Positions 34,196 through 50,719 are shown, counted from the first letter of the stretch. The stretch: DNA of 64,000 nucleotides from Salarias fasciatus (GCF_902148845.1 NC_043746.1:10774706-10838705); one strand, 5' to 3'. Translations and numbers: made by a program. Notes: generated from the letters alone by a model not told the origin.

Positions 34196-35143
34196 TCTGG
34201 ATAAGTTTTACTGGAAAAAAAAAAAAAAAAATCGAGAGAAACATTACCTTTCTAATCCTGTGTCTGAATGGTTGAAGAATGCAGAAGAAGGCAAAGAAAT
34301 ATGATCTCAGTGGCATGATAAGATGTTGTCTGCACTACATGTACAAACAGGTATTCAAGCCACACCTGTTTTTTTTCCCCCTAGGACCTGGACTGAACTA
34401 TTAAAGTTATGTAATCCAGTCACAAGACGTGACTTGTACTCACCTGGCCACAATGCATAAAACATTGGTTTAATGCTTCACTGATACTGTTCAAGCCACA
34501 ATGGCGAAATTATACATGAGAGACTTAATTTACTTGCACTTTCATCTGCTTTCGCTCTGCGTGCATGCTGGACTCTCAGCCTCAAAAATGAAAGTTAAAC
34601 GCAGCTGAAAGCAGGCGATGGAGTGATAGGGACTTTCAGGGCGATCGTGTTTTCTGCAGTGATTGGGAAAACGTGTGAATCTTCCAGTCAGGCCATTTTC
34701 TCAGCGACACCTCCCACACCTCCACATCTCACAGTCTGCATTTCAGACGACTGCACAGCACGGTGGGTGTATTTTCAACAACAGTTAACACCCTGTATGT
34801 TGTTATGGCAAGCGAGAAATTCAGGAAACTATGTTATTTTAAGGAGGAAAGAACAAATTGCCTGCAAAACTTTAAGTAGTCAGATCATTTCCGTCTGCAG
34901 ATCATGTGCAGGTGAGACAAACATTACAGTTTGAGTGGAAAGGAATGCAGCCGCACATTGATTCACATTATTTATTTTCTTTACTTCTGTAGTGATATGG
35001 ATTTATGACTTTTTTTTTTTAAATGTTGCATAACACCTACATACATTGGCTTAAAAAAAAACAACTTCCGTCATTTGACATCCTAATAACAGGCAAATTT
35101 GGCATCATCTGTTCAACAATAAAAAGGAATCAGTGTCTCTTAC

Positions 35144-35290
35144 CTGGTGCCGAAGTGCACGACGAGACTGTTCTTCAGGTAAGATGCGTGAGCGTGTGTG
35201 TAATCCGTGCAAAGCCAGTGGTTTAAATAGAGACAACACGCCCTTCTGCACACAGACACGGACACTGACGCTCTGCCTCTCATTGGCTCC
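35144..35290 (-). promoter_or_regulatory. Promoter and non-coding first exon of the beta-thymosin gene
   Basis: Reading leftward: a CCAAT box at 35281-35285, a TATA-like CTATTTAAAC at 35221-35230, then a probable start near 35190-35195. A strong donor CACCAG|gtaaga (exon end 35144) would splice to an acceptor just before the ATG (TTTTCCAG at about 34212). The spacing is right for a TATA promoter. Confidence 0.6.
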
Positions 35291-37303
35291 CAGAGCTCCC
35301 GGGAGGAATTTTAATTGGATAAATCTGATTTCTCGCCGCCCCTTCCCTTCCCCTCACATACTCCACACTTGGGCAAAGTTCTTGTGATGCTGTGTTGCAA
35401 TCATTTGAATCATCCCTCTTGTCATGTACTTGCACGTCTGACCGGATCAAGTGCCAATAAGCTTCTTATCTCCTTTTATTGGCGCTTTTATAGGTTTATT
35501 TCTACCGCCATCTAGTGGACGATTCATGACATGCCAGGTTATAAACACCTGGGGGATAAATGTCTGATTGGATCTCTTTATTTATTGATTTGAGCACTTT
35601 TGATTGGGGAAATGTGGTTTTTATGAAAACGTACACGCTATCCTGTGTGGGAATTTATTGTTTTGTCCTCGAGTTACAGATTTTCCCAGTGAATAAATGA
35701 AAACTGTAATGAACCATGAACTGGTTTGACAGTGCACCACTGTCCAGTTCTTCATTCATCCAGCCTGCATGTGCTTGTGCTGCACATCCTGCTCTAACAT
35801 ACCAAGAACAGAAAATACCTTGAAGAGCCAATACAGTTTATCTGAACCCTGGCATATGTCTAAAAAAAAACATTAAATTTGCCTCATTCATGTGACAGTT
35901 GCACAACCTTAATGAGTAGAAACAAGAGAACGGTTGAGCTAGATGTGTGCCTTCAAATGATGAGATTATACAGCTTAGCATATCCATCTTCCAAAGTTTA
36001 CATATATAGCTTCAATGACACGTTGAAAAAAAAAATACAGTTACATTTTCAGAAGGCAAGTAAAGAAAACAGTTAAGAAAAAAAAACAGTTACTCCAACA
36101 GAATACATTCAAATGGTCTGACAAATGACACTGGAGTAAATAACACCGTATAACCTGCATGAAGAATGACTTTTTACTTAGACAGTTACTTCACAGTGAC
36201 AATCCTGAGAAAATAAAACATTTTTAAATATATACCTGAGACTGACAAATCCTTAGATTCCCTAAGAGTTGGCATAAACAAAAATTTGCATTAAATAAGA
36301 TCAAAACACACACACAAAAAAAATCCCAATTCATGTTGTTTGTCACATGTCAGCCCACTTGATCAGTGTATCTGCTTACAAACAGAAAGGTTATCATACT
36401 ATATCCTTTATTGTTGTAATTTAGCATACCTCATATATAGTCACCCAGACATGGTTGACTGTTTCAGAGCTGAGCAGATTACATGCTACATAGCTTAACC
36501 ATTATAATAGTAATATGTATAATATTACGAGTACCTGGAAGAGGTGGGGGAGACCCCCGAGAGGTAGACAGTCAAAAATCAAGGCAGTGTTTCAATTGTG
36601 GCCCCTTGTGTAGGCCTGTCTGTTGTCTATTCTCTCTCACAATGCACCTCATTTGAACCACTTTTTGTTCTGAGAACTTACTACCACAATGTTTCCGCAG
36701 CAAATTAACGACTTCTGTGCTGACTTCCTGTCATGAAGGAGTCATCTTCAAACAGAAAGTAAGTCAACTGATCCCTTCTCAAGCTTTTAAAACTATGAAG
36801 ATTTCAGAGAGTGCAATTACTGCGTCCAAGATTCAACCTTCGTTAGACACCTTCACACACCTCTCTTTAAAAAAACTCAAAATATTTTCAGAAGGTTAAA
36901 ACTGGCTTCTTAAAAAACAAACAAAAAAAGGCCCTTGTGAATCACCAGCACCATATAATTTTTCAGGTTGTAGGTTTGAATCAGGATCATGTCCCGTAGT
37001 TACATCTAATCATCATAATGGTTGTTTTCCACTTTGAACGTTACGTGCACGGGTTCAGGTGTGACTAACAAACTGAAAAGTGTCTGACGCCCTTTGACTT
37101 TAGGGTGATATAATTGTTCACACTGGCTCACTGTCACACAGCGATAATTTACGAGGACACTTGATTCAACAAGAGCCATTTCTAATGCTACGGGTAAACT
37201 ATGTGCTCCTCTTGCTTTACCATCCTGATAGCCATCAAAACAGCATAAACATGCAGCAGCATGTAACCATTAGGAGATAACACTGTAACCATTCAGTGTC
37301 TGC
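35291..37303. other. Spacer and slc25a53 3' UTR
   Basis: AT-rich; no gene recognised. The right part is the slc25a53 3' UTR, with a candidate AATAAA (minus strand) at 36407-36412. CGCCATCTAGTGG-like sequence near 35507 is a motif common in fish spacers. Confidence 0.5.
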
Positions 37304-38185
37304 TTAGTCTGATGATTTCTTCTGTAAGTCATAAATCGCGGTGGTGATTCCCCATGTGATACAAGATCTCAGAATAACCAGGGAGCCTCCTCGGTACAGG
37401 AGAGCTACGCTCCGGCCTCGGGACCTCCACAGATCCTTCCAGCAAAGCCAGACCCCTTTCTTCTCCGCCCCCACCTGTGCCTGCATGTTCGCCACCAGCA
37501 CGGAGAGCGGGTACAGAGCCAGGCTGATCGCCATTGAGGTCAGCGTCCCGGAGACGAAGGAGGAGGCCACCGGAGAGAGTCCCTGCCCCGCCACGACTGC
37601 ACACACGGGGCCCTTCAGGCCGAAGTACAGGGAGCTGCCGAGTGCGTTGCGGACCGTGATGGGCAGGAAGGCTCTGTAGAAACCAGAAGACATCCTCTGT
37701 GCTTTCAGCTTAACAAGGACACTCTTCAAGGAGGGCAACTGGCGGTCATTCTGACCATTTTGTAGCACATTTTGAACACGTTCGAAGGGAGTGAACACCA
37801 CAGCTTCTACTATACCGGCGCCAAACCCAGCCAGAGCGGGCAGGGCCGAGGCAGAGACAACATTTTGGGAAGACAAGGACAGTTGATGATGAATGGAGTC
37901 TTGGAGGCCAAAGAGAAGGGTCCCATTCAGTGTCCTCATGAGAAGTGGTGGAACCACGCCCCTGTACAGCTTCACAGGTCCCTCCTTGTACAGCTGTCCC
38001 ACTGCCTGGTGAACTGGGGTGTTGTGGATTTGTTGACGGAAAACAGTCTTATAGACTGGGAAGACGATAACAGTGGGGAGTGTCGACACCAAGCTGGAGG
38101 TTCCTCCGTGCAGGTAACTCTGGAAACGAGCCACCGGCTCCCCATGGCCATCTCCATCACCTCTAAGGTCAGCAGTTCTCGCCAT
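37304..38185 (-). CDS. slc25a53: Mitochondrial carrier, solute carrier family 25 member 53
   Basis: One uninterrupted exon of 293 codons from ATG at 38185 to TGA at 37306-37304 (human SLC25A53 is 307). It has the threefold carrier repeat with six predicted inner-membrane helices. The PX[DE]XX[KR] signatures are degenerate in each repeat (FPVYKTVFRQQ, TPFERVQNVLQ, YPLSVLVANMQ), as in SLC25A53. Diagnostic blocks are QLYKEGPVKLYRGVVPPLL and YRGGSLVILRSCITWG. The substrate of SLC25A53 is unknown; its relatives SLC25A51/52 carry NAD+ into mitochondria. An acceptor just before the ATG (TTTTTCAAG) and a donor at 38339 (CTTGG|gtgag) imply a non-coding first exon. Synteny with prps1 and frmpd3 supports the ortholog call. 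Confidence 0.93.
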   Translation of the reverse strand: MARTADLRGDGDGHGEPVARFQSYLHGGTSSLVSTLPTVIVFPVYKTVFRQQIHNTPVHQAVGQLYKEGPVKLYRGVVPPLLMRTLNGTLLFGLQDSIHHQLSLSSQNVVSASALPALAGFGAGIVEAVVFTPFERVQNVLQNGQNDRQLPSLKSVLVKLKAQRMSSGFYRAFLPITVRNALGSSLYFGLKGPVCAVVAGQGLSPVASSFVSGTLTSMAISLALYPLSVLVANMQAQVGAEKKGVWLCWKDLWRSRGRSVALLYRGGSLVILRSCITWGITTAIYDLQKKSSD

Positions 38186-38338
38186 CCTTGAAAAACATTC
38201 AACAAAAATCTGTCACAAATCATGTCAGACTTACACAGATTCAAAGCAGACACAGAAAACGAAGATGCACAACAAAGATCACAAGACAGAAAATCACATG
38301 CACAGAACTTATCCCTAGCTAATGTATAGCATACTCAC

Positions 38339-38640
38339 CCAAGAAACCGTTTTAAGGCAACAGCAGCAGAAAATAATAAGGACTCTACTTTATTTCCCTC
38401 CGTTCATCGCTGGAAGCGTTTTCTTTTCAAGTGTTGCACGTGGAGAGAGCTGATTTCCAGTGTTTCCTGCAGAAAAAAAAAAGATGGGCGATACCACCAT
38501 GAGCGATGTACTGTATATAACGGCAGCGAGGATAATCTGCAGGACCGGCGTCTGGGATTGGCCCGCCTCAGTGGGAATGACCATTGGTCAACGCGATGAC
38601 GTCACGTCGCCGTGGATTGGTTGCGCCGTCTGTCAATCAA
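38339..38640 (-). promoter_or_regulatory. Promoter and 5' UTR exon of slc25a53, with CRE and three CCAAT boxes
   Basis: Reading leftward: three CCAAT boxes (ATTGG on plus at 38616-38620, 38583-38587 and 38557-38561) with a perfect palindromic CRE, TGACGTCA, at 38597-38604 between the first two. The probable non-coding exon ends at the donor at 38339. Spaced NF-Y sites beside a CRE are a classic core-promoter layout. Confidence 0.6.
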
Positions 38641-39319
38641 AACCCCCTCAGCTGTGACGTTTACACACGGAGTGTGGCTGGTTTGACCGGTCTGTCGATC
38701 AGCGGCACGTATCCCGTCGATAATCGACCCGTATCAACACATAAAGAGCAGGCGGAAAACCCCGTTACCGCATGTATATCATAACGGATTATACGATTAT
38801 AACAGCTGAAAAAAAAAGTGCGCGGGGCAGAGGGCACGCGCGTGACCCCGTGTCCTTTATGCTCGTTGAACCAAATTGGAGCTGAAAAGTGTTTGACCCC
38901 CCTGCTTCTTGTAAAACTTTCTGAATTGCTGTTTAATCACAAATATCAAAATAAAATTAGTACGAATAATTACGGTAAATGGTTCATTAGTTTGTGAAGA
39001 TTCTACGCCCAGAATGTGGTCTTGCATTTTTAGCATGCTTCAAATAAAAAATTCAAATTCAAATTCCAAAATAAATTGCATGACAATACTACAAGGAAAA
39101 GAGATTGTTTACTCACCTAAGAATTGGTGTATTGTTTCCTGACAGAAGGACGACAAAAAAGGAAGTTTTCGGTATCATTTGGTGGTGAAATAGGAAAACT
39201 TTTTGAAACGGCTTTGACACAGGGGCTCTTGAAGTCACGTGCTAGTTCAACGCATTATCATTGGGTCCATCTGTGTTTTCTGCCTAACGCCCATAACCCT
39301 AAGGTCTAACCCAAAGAGT

Positions 39320-39742
39320 AGGTGCGTTCGACATGAGAAAGCCAGAGGCAGACCTTTAAGACTTTTGAGCCGCCCCGCCCAGATGTGGCCCGGCGTCACT
39401 GATACGTAGGACCTACGTAGGGCATCGAAAACTCGCGAGACCCAAACGAGATCGGTCACAGAGGTAGCCGCGTGAGCTGCTCCAGAGCAACTCACCGCGG
39501 CTACCTGGCCCACCTCTCTGTTTCATACAGGCAGGGGATTGGACCCGACCCCACTCGTCATCAGTTTGATGACAACACGCTTTATTTGCATAAATAAACA
39601 CCCAGTCCCAGCTCCAGCCCAGTGTAGAGGGGGGAGGGGGGGCAGCGGCGGCGGCGGCTACAAATTGGTAAAAAGCACAAATAGTAATAAAACAAATGAT
39701 AAAATAACCAGCCCTCACCTTTAGTAGAGCTGGAGTCTCCAC

Positions 39743-39774
<32 letters not shown>

Positions 39775-40122
39775 TGAATAGCGCAACACTTCATATTGAT
39801 TTGATCAAGCCAGTGGAGTTTGCTGTTGTTTTTTAAGCACAAAATAGACTGAAAACTTTATTTATTAATTTTTTGGACTGAGGGGGCGAGGCAGTCTGCC
39901 CCCCTTGATGCCTGGTTGCACTTGCAGCAGCAGCACGCTTCACATGACAGAAGCCAAAACGTAACTTAAAATTATTTTGTTTTTTTAAAATTGTATTCAT
40001 TTCAGTTAACTGAATATGAATTAACACAATGTGACACACAAAAGAAATTATGAATTCTTTTGTTTTTAATAAGAAAAACAAAATTACCCCTCTGACAGCC
40101 AGGGGGGGCAAGGAGGCACAGG

Positions 40123-40175
<53 letters not shown>

Positions 40176-40352
40176 TTGCCACCCCAGACGACGGGCCTGT
40201 AAACACCCCCCACAGTGGAGTCATGAGAAACACCAACATGGAGAACATAGGGTTGTCCGACTTGGAGGCAGACTTATAACTCCGCCCCACGGCTGCGCCG
40301 TCTGCTTCGTCTAGCTCCGTCTACCTCCGGCTTTGCCATCGTGAACGCACCT
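39320..40352. mobile_element. Non-autonomous DNA transposon with AGGTGCGTTC ends and AGT target duplication
   Basis: The left end AGGTGCGTTCGACATGAGAA and the right end (complement AGGTGCGTTCACGATGGCAA) match imperfectly over about 35 bases. Both ends abut AGT (39317-39319 and 40353-40355), a 3-base duplication. No transposase is encoded. Inside lie a 45-base palindrome (39462-39506), a T27 run (39743-39769) and a G50 run (40124-40173). The superfamily is uncertain; 3-base duplications suggest Harbinger-like, but the duplication is not the usual TWA. Confidence 0.7.
40124..40173. repeat. Poly-G run of 50
   Basis: Fifty consecutive G bases. May be real or a sequencing or assembly artefact. 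Confidence 0.95.
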
Positions 40353-42895
40353 AGTGATTTCCGCCTACATACCTAAAATTAGCACATCAGAACGTTTTTG
40401 ATGCTCAGTCTTGGTACCTTATTTCCAGTGTCAATAACTTCTTTTAAATATCATATCATATAGTAAATCGGGATGAACCAAGAGTAACCCCCCCCCCTTT
40501 TTTTTAAACTCCCATATGCATTCAAAACAACAACTTTAACAAAAGAAAAAAGAAATAAACATCTGAGACAAGTCTTTAGGACCGCAACGCCCCCTGTCAG
40601 ATGCTACAGGACCTGCTGAACGAACTACAATGGATGAAAGTTTCTCCACTGCAAATTAAAAACACACTTACTCAAAAAAAAAAAAAAATCTTTTCGAGTT
40701 TCATTAGTAATATGCATATCAATATATATTGTGGAATAAAATAAGCAGCTGTTTAGGGACATAGGTTTGGATTATGGCCTAATTGTCAAGGTGTAAATGG
40801 TTTTCATTTGTGACTGAATAAAAACTCTGGCTTATGTGCCTATACTTTACATAGTTGCAGAGATCATGCCTCTCATCATTACTGCTTTCTCTGACAAAGA
40901 TGTTCATGGTCACACTATTCATCATCTGGTTCTGCAGGCCACTGTTCACAGTAAATCAGTCATCGATGTCAGATGTGACCAAAGAGTGTCCACTTCTGCA
41001 ACTCTGACTCTTCCAGTCTCCCTGTTCAACCTGCTGAGGACACTATCAGCGGCCACTTTCATCTGAGAACATCTTGTTTGCGCATTCAAACATTCTGAGG
41101 TCACACTAAACTCACCTGTAAAGGTTAGAGTGCATTTCAGTTTACCTTGAATTTCTACTCAAACGCCATATATCCCCAATTCTTCTAGCAGTGCATGTTC
41201 CCAAGGATAAACTCCTTTTCAAAACACTTTTTTCACACAATTGTAATTATAAACAGCTATCACTAAAAAATACAACCAAAACACTGATGGTGAAAGTATG
41301 CTGATAATTGTGTATAATTCTATAAGAATTTGCAGCTCTCAGTACAGCTCTGTCATTTAGCAATAAGACACAAATCAAGTTTGAGATGGGTTTGCATGTT
41401 GTCCCTGGGCCTGAGATTTGCTTTTTAGTTATTAGTTTTAACACGCATCTGTAATTGCCGTGATGATGCCATAATCTATCCTGGCTCCATCTTACCGCTG
41501 CTGGTTAAAAAACATATAGGGCGAAAAAGCAAGATCACTCACATACATGTGAAAAATGTGTATTACAGCATGATCACAACAGTCAGCTCCTAACACCCAT
41601 TACCGTGCCTGTGTGCGACACAGCTGCAGCAGATCGGTGGTCGAAATAAACATGTTTCTTCCTGCCTTCCATGGGAGTGCGACACAAGTTCTGTTAACCG
41701 ACAGCAGATTTTGAACATTTTTCTCATAATTTAAGTTGAAATAAATCGAGGTTGCCTCCAAAAGGTTTCATGTTACAGATGATACCACACAATGCAGTAG
41801 AGGATCAAACACTGCACCATAAACAAAATAACTATAGTTCCAGATACTTGAGGCCACAAAGTCATGTTTAAGATTTGACTCATATTTAAGCTTTATTGAG
41901 AATGCACCCTCAAATACCTGGCACATTCTTTCTACTGGAAAAAAAAAAATAAACACAATAGATTTGGAACGCACGCTGATGACAAATCCTTACTCCGGAC
42001 TTACAAAAAGAGAGAAAGAAAAAAAAACAAAATAAAAAAATAAAGCAGGTGAAAATTTCTGAAGGAAGCTCCAGCCTGCAGAGACCCCAAAGCTAAAAAC
42101 CCGACAGCTTTTAAGATCTTCATCCTGTAAATCTCACACTGGGCAAACCCCACTCAATGAGGGCACCTCAATAGTTGAAAGAAACGTAAAACTGGCAACA
42201 GCCTTCTAAGAAACATACTTTTTTTTTTTTTATCTTTAAGAAAACATTAAAACAGGAGGGAGGGCGAGAGGACTGGAGTGAAGGAAAATGCCATTTCATT
42301 TCAGACTGTTGAGGCACTCTTGGTTGAGTGGAGTTTCAGTGGCACTGTAAACTATTTCAATACACATTCACTTCATTATTTATAATCTTTCAAATAGAGG
42401 ATACAAGAGCAACATGAAAAAACTACACTCATTCGTTGTAACAGAAAGCACTGTAACAGCTTTAAAGGGCAGAAGCCTCTCCTGACCGCAGGAGCCTTTC
42501 AGGAATATTCATATATGACCTCTGCGATATCTGCCTGAAAGAGCTCCGGGAGGATCAGCAGAAACTCTGCATCTAAATGTTATGAGGACAACGTTCACGG
42601 CGGATAAATAACTGTTTATCCATAAACAATAAATACGCCAGCCTATAAGGTAACCTGCGACTGTGCAGGCGCTGAGAAATGATGAGACTCCGCTCTAAAG
42701 AGAAGGAACTCGAGTGAGGTGGTGGGGAGGGGGTCAACATTAGTAACAGACATCACAGTTCTTTCATTTTTTTTTCACGGTTAATTAGAAGAACATCTTT
42801 GTTAATGGTTGTGTTTGGGTAGGATTCCCTCTTGATTTCTTTTCTTTTTCTTTTTTTGGTGTTAATAGCATACAGCTGATGGTTGATACCATTTG

Positions 42896-45960
<3,065 letters not shown>

Positions 45961-48900
45961 CGTGACCAGACAACCGAAACAGGGATAACTTATTTTTATT
46001 TTTCTGTTATTTGTAGTGATGGGAAAAGCAGTGCTTCGGAATCACTAGAGGCAGTTCATTATAAAGATTCAGTGAAACGATACAAGGCTCGTTCAGTTTG
46101 TTCTCTGCTTTGACATATTTGTAAAAGTAAATACCTCGATAAATTCTAACATTTTGAGTGTCCTCGCCCAGTCGGCCACCGTAAATGAATGCTGTTTAGG
46201 ACTTTTGTTTATTATTACTTATCCAACCTTAGGCTCGGGGATGAGGGCTCACCTTCACCTGTTTGGTACTTAGAGAATTTCAGTGAATCAATCCCTCGCA
46301 ATGAGCTTCCCCCACTCGTTTTTTTTTTTTCAAAATTGCTGGTTTCACCACTTTTTCTAACGAAGGACAGGTGGTGAGATTTTTTTAAAATGATCAATTG
46401 TTGATTAATATCAGAAAATGTATTATAAAAAAATCTTGCATTAAAATGACTGAAAGTTACAAGTGTTGCCGCCAGAGTGCTGTTACTTTTAAATGTAATG
46501 CTATCCACTCTATTATGTGTTCCTTTGTCATGCAGTGCAGTTGTAATACGTTCTTTTTTTCCTGTCATACACAAAGTACAGTAGCTCTCAAATTGCCATA
46601 TTTTTAGCACTCGTGTCTTACAATCAGAATAACATTGGTTGTTTTTTCTCTTTCAGTGCACGCCGTCAGTTTCCTCCAGCTGTCCAGAAGTCTGTTTGAG
46701 GCCCATCAGTGACTTTAAAACCAGCCCAAGGCATGAATGTGAGTATTTACGATTTGTCTGTCTGTGTTTGCCCTGCGACTGCTCCAACATGTTTCCTACC
46801 TTGACCCATAGTGAACTGGGATCCACCCCAGCTGTATGGTAGATGGATGAATGGGTTAGTTGGTGCAATATCTTTTCTGGTTCTGAACATTTCCTACACT
46901 TACTATCTCCAAAATGATCCTACTTATGAATGTTATACATTAATGCTAAAGTTTCCATTGTAAATGGTGAACAGAAAGTGCCAAAATAAAGTTGACAAGA
47001 GTCTCATTTTAAAAACCGTATGAAAAATCTGACATGTCAGCTTAAAAGCAGAAATGCTTGCCCTTCTGTCACAGGTCACCCTTGTAGTTCCTCAGTTTTT
47101 CTTCTCAAAAGTTAAAGCTTTAGGACCTGAAAAGGAGTAAGCAGTTAGTCTTGACTATGAGTTCATTAAAGCAAGGAATAAAACTTCTAATGTAACTGTT
47201 AACACTGAAAGCAGTGACTTGTTAAATATTATCTGGGCTTGTCACACCAGTGGGTATCGTTACATAGCTGCGCTATCTTGACACACTCAGATGACTGTAC
47301 CTTATATCACTTGTGTTGGAGTTGGTTGGTGTTCAGTATCATTCATGCCAAATATTGTCTGTCAATACTGTTAAGGAGAAGCAACACCCTTTCTAATAAA
47401 TGCTAAGTAAGTCTGACACTTTCATTTTGGTTGAGACCTTCCCTCAGGACCACAGAGAGAACACGGTGACCTTTAGAAGCTGATTAAACTGCTGTTCCTA
47501 CAGGAGGTAACACTGAAAAATACATGGATGGAGAAGTGCAGCCTTTTTGTAAAGAACAAACATTTTTGCAGGAGACAGTTTGTCTCACTAGAGAAAACAC
47601 GTGTGTTAATAAAATTGGCACTATATCAAAGTAAGTCTTGACATTGAGACCAACATGCGCAAAATCAGGCAGACAAACTGTATTGAGGTGTCATCTTCAA
47701 CATTAATGTCAGTGCTAAAGATTTGTATTGTAAAGCGAATCTGCTCCTACAATAACTTCCTATATAAAGACAGAATGATATGTTCTGGTGATCTCATACT
47801 CTTGTTTTTTTACCAATATTTTTTCTTTAATTAAATGCATCATTTTGCTGCATTGTTCTCAGCTAAGAAGCCACCCTGGTGGATTCAAGTAAGACAAGGA
47901 AAAAAGGAAATTTGTATAGAATGTCATCAAAACAAAACATTTTCTGTGCGGGCAATTAGTGTCAGATTGAAGCAGTTTGCAGTGTTGAGTCAACACCGGT
48001 TGTTGCCAGAAGTGACTCTGCCATAGCAATAAAAACCTGCTTGTTGGAGCAAGAGAAGACGTGTCCTTGTGATATATCTTTCACATGTTGTCGTTGGCCA
48101 CTCTGATTGACACCCTGGCATCATCACAGGCTTAGTGCATGCAACGTCATTTCCAAATTCGCTGGAGGAGTTTATATAATATACTTTATTGCTTTTAAAA
48201 CATGAGTTAACTTTGTACACAGACAGAGGACCACAGTGACGACAAGATCATTGACAGTAAATAAAGACAGGGATGAAAAGATGCACATAAAGAAACAATG
48301 GATCAAGTCATGGTAGGCTCATCGTGTGAATGAAACACAGACTAATCCACACAGTTTAGCGAAGCAACTGAACAATGACAACCACAGAAAATGTTCAATA
48401 TAATGCTGAAATGTTCAAGTGCTGATGAACGAATATTGTGTGATATATTTTGTTTAGAAAAATAAACATGTCCCATGCTTTATACTCATAATATATTCTT
48501 TAAAATATATGTTTTGCTATTAGTCTCTATGTTACATTACTACTATAAATAATCAACTTACAGACATGTTTTATCTTGTATTTACAAAATATCGGAAGGA
48601 TGGGATAAATCTTAACATTACAAGCTTTAATTTAAAAGAGAATTTTATTCCCCTAAAATGTTTTATATTTACATTTGCAGTGTAAAAGAATACATTTCCA
48701 CACACATTACCCTTGGCAAAATTTTAACACTGTATCATCGCACCCTTGTGTTTTTTTTTCTCCCCCCCAACATAAAATTGGAAAATAATCTGTACAGATA
48801 GTATCAATTCCCTTCAGTACTCAAAGTATCTATCTGCCCCTGAAAGTCCAATGTGTGAGGGGAAATACACTGTACAACGTTGGAGAAAATACAGCAGAGG

Positions 48901-50719
48901 GCAAACTATTAAAAGAAAGCACTCCTACATATCAGCGCTGTGTTCTGAATCCAAGAAAAACTGTGGAAAGAATGCAAATAACCTGATGTTTGATTGAAAA
49001 AAACACGAGATATTAAGTGAGCTATATTCACCTTAACAAATGATTACACTGGGAGGGTGAAATATAGCAAATTGAATGTATATTTGTAACTAAAATGCAC
49101 GGCAGCATTGAAGCAAAACTCAGTAGAGTGCCATCACAATGACTGGTTTTTAGAATTTGTCAGTTAAATAACATTTAAATTACATTTACACAGCATGGAA
49201 ATGAGTCTTTCTCATCTGAATAGTGTACCGCAGGCATGGCCGATGCATTTTCCTCAAATAACAAACATTAGCCTGTATTGTATTTTTCTGTCTCTAGAAC
49301 AATAGCAGTCAATGCCATTTTTGGTTTTACAGCACTTTCTTTTAATAGTGTATGTGTCTGGTATACATATTAGGTCAGCATGAGTATGAGGACTATCCGT
49401 TCAAGTTCCGGGAATAACAAGAGTGTGAGACACAAAGAAGATTTCAGACAGGAAATGGTGTGTTAGTTTTATTAAAATACATAGAAAACTACTTTTTGTG
49501 TTTCTTATATATTTGCTAGATTGCACAATGTGTAACAGCACACAGAAAGCAAATTTGTCTATATAGAATCTGAAAACCTCAATAGAAACAAGTAAAACTA
49601 TTGAAATGAGTCAGCATTAGCTTTGAGGAGATGAACTATGAAAAACTAGTGTTGTCAAGTTAGTTATTCGGCAGCAGAGTGAATAAAAAACAAACACTGA
49701 ATCAAACACTGAAAGTTACATTTCAACTTCAGAATTAACTTCAGATGTTGTGCAAAATCCTAATGGTAAGTTTTCTCACTTGTGGCTGGATGTCTAAAGA
49801 TAATAAAACTAGAATTCACAATGGTGAGGTGCAAGTGAGTCATAAATTAGTGGTGGTGGTCTTTGCGTTATCGAGTACATTGTGGGTATGACTTCTCTAC
49901 AGCTGAGTGAAGTACCAACACTCATAACTGTACAGTATATAATAAGACTGTGACTTGGTTCTCTGCTACATTGTCTGCCCTGTGCGGGTGTTATACGAGA
50001 GAGAATGGGCCTCTGTTGATTAGCGTAAAGTATGTAATACTTGGCTTTCAGTGCTTTTCGTTTTTCCAACACCGTTACTCGCATTTTGACTCTTGTATCC
50101 GTACGGCCGACACAGTCAACATTGCCAACATAGCCGAAGAGATCAGTTTTGCATCACAACAGTTAGAAAATTCAACAAACAAACACATCACCATCTAACC
50201 AATCAACCAACCCTCTGAACTACGCAATTTACAGAAGTCGCTACTCAACGAGATCTCCAAAATCTTTTTGTCCAAAGCATACATATATTTTTCCGATGTA
50301 TTATAATTTATCAATACATTTCAAATATATTCTTCACCTTTTTTTTCTCCACAAAACTTTATATTATTTGCTAAGTAGACACAACTCAAATATACATTAC
50401 ATATAAAATATTATACTCTCATGATTTATGTATTTTGTGAGTATTGATATGAGGTGATTAGCCCTGTGTCACCCAGTCTGTTATAGGGTTCTTATTCCAT
50501 TGTGCAATAGTTTGGTGTATCTTTATATTTCCATACAAGATCCACAAGGCTACCTCAGGGCCTGTAAACATGGGATGGAACAGTTGCATTGCAATTTTTA
50601 CTGAGGATGAGTCATTGCACATTTTGTAAAAATTGTAAACAATAAATAAATAATGAATTTAGATAGAGTGGTCATCCACCTTTCAAACAGTTGTGATTAC
50701 ATTCCTGCCCGATGTATTT
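45961..50719. other. Spacer between prps1 and frmpd3, including the frmpd3 3' UTR
   Basis: No gene recognised in 4.7 kb of AT-rich DNA. Candidate polyadenylation signals for frmpd3 (minus strand) lie at 49468-49473 and 48185-48190. Contains an L2-like tail at 46745-46860. Confidence 0.5.
46745..46860 (+). repeat. L2/SINE-type tail fragment
   Basis: GCCCTGCGACTGCTCC, then GAACTGGGATCCACCCCAGC, then GATGGATGAATGG. A diverged copy of the fish retroposon 3' part. Confidence 0.65.

Larger units (their letters stand above)
38641..42895. other. Spacer between slc25a53 and prps1, with a DNA transposon and the prps1 3' UTR
   Basis: No gene recognised. Contains the inverted-repeat element at 39320-40352. 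The right end is the prps1 3' UTR; a candidate AATAAA (minus strand) lies at 41892-41897. Confidence 0.5.

Noticed and set aside
40084-40290. Proline-rich minus-strand frames
   Set aside because: Produced by the poly-G run inside a transposon.
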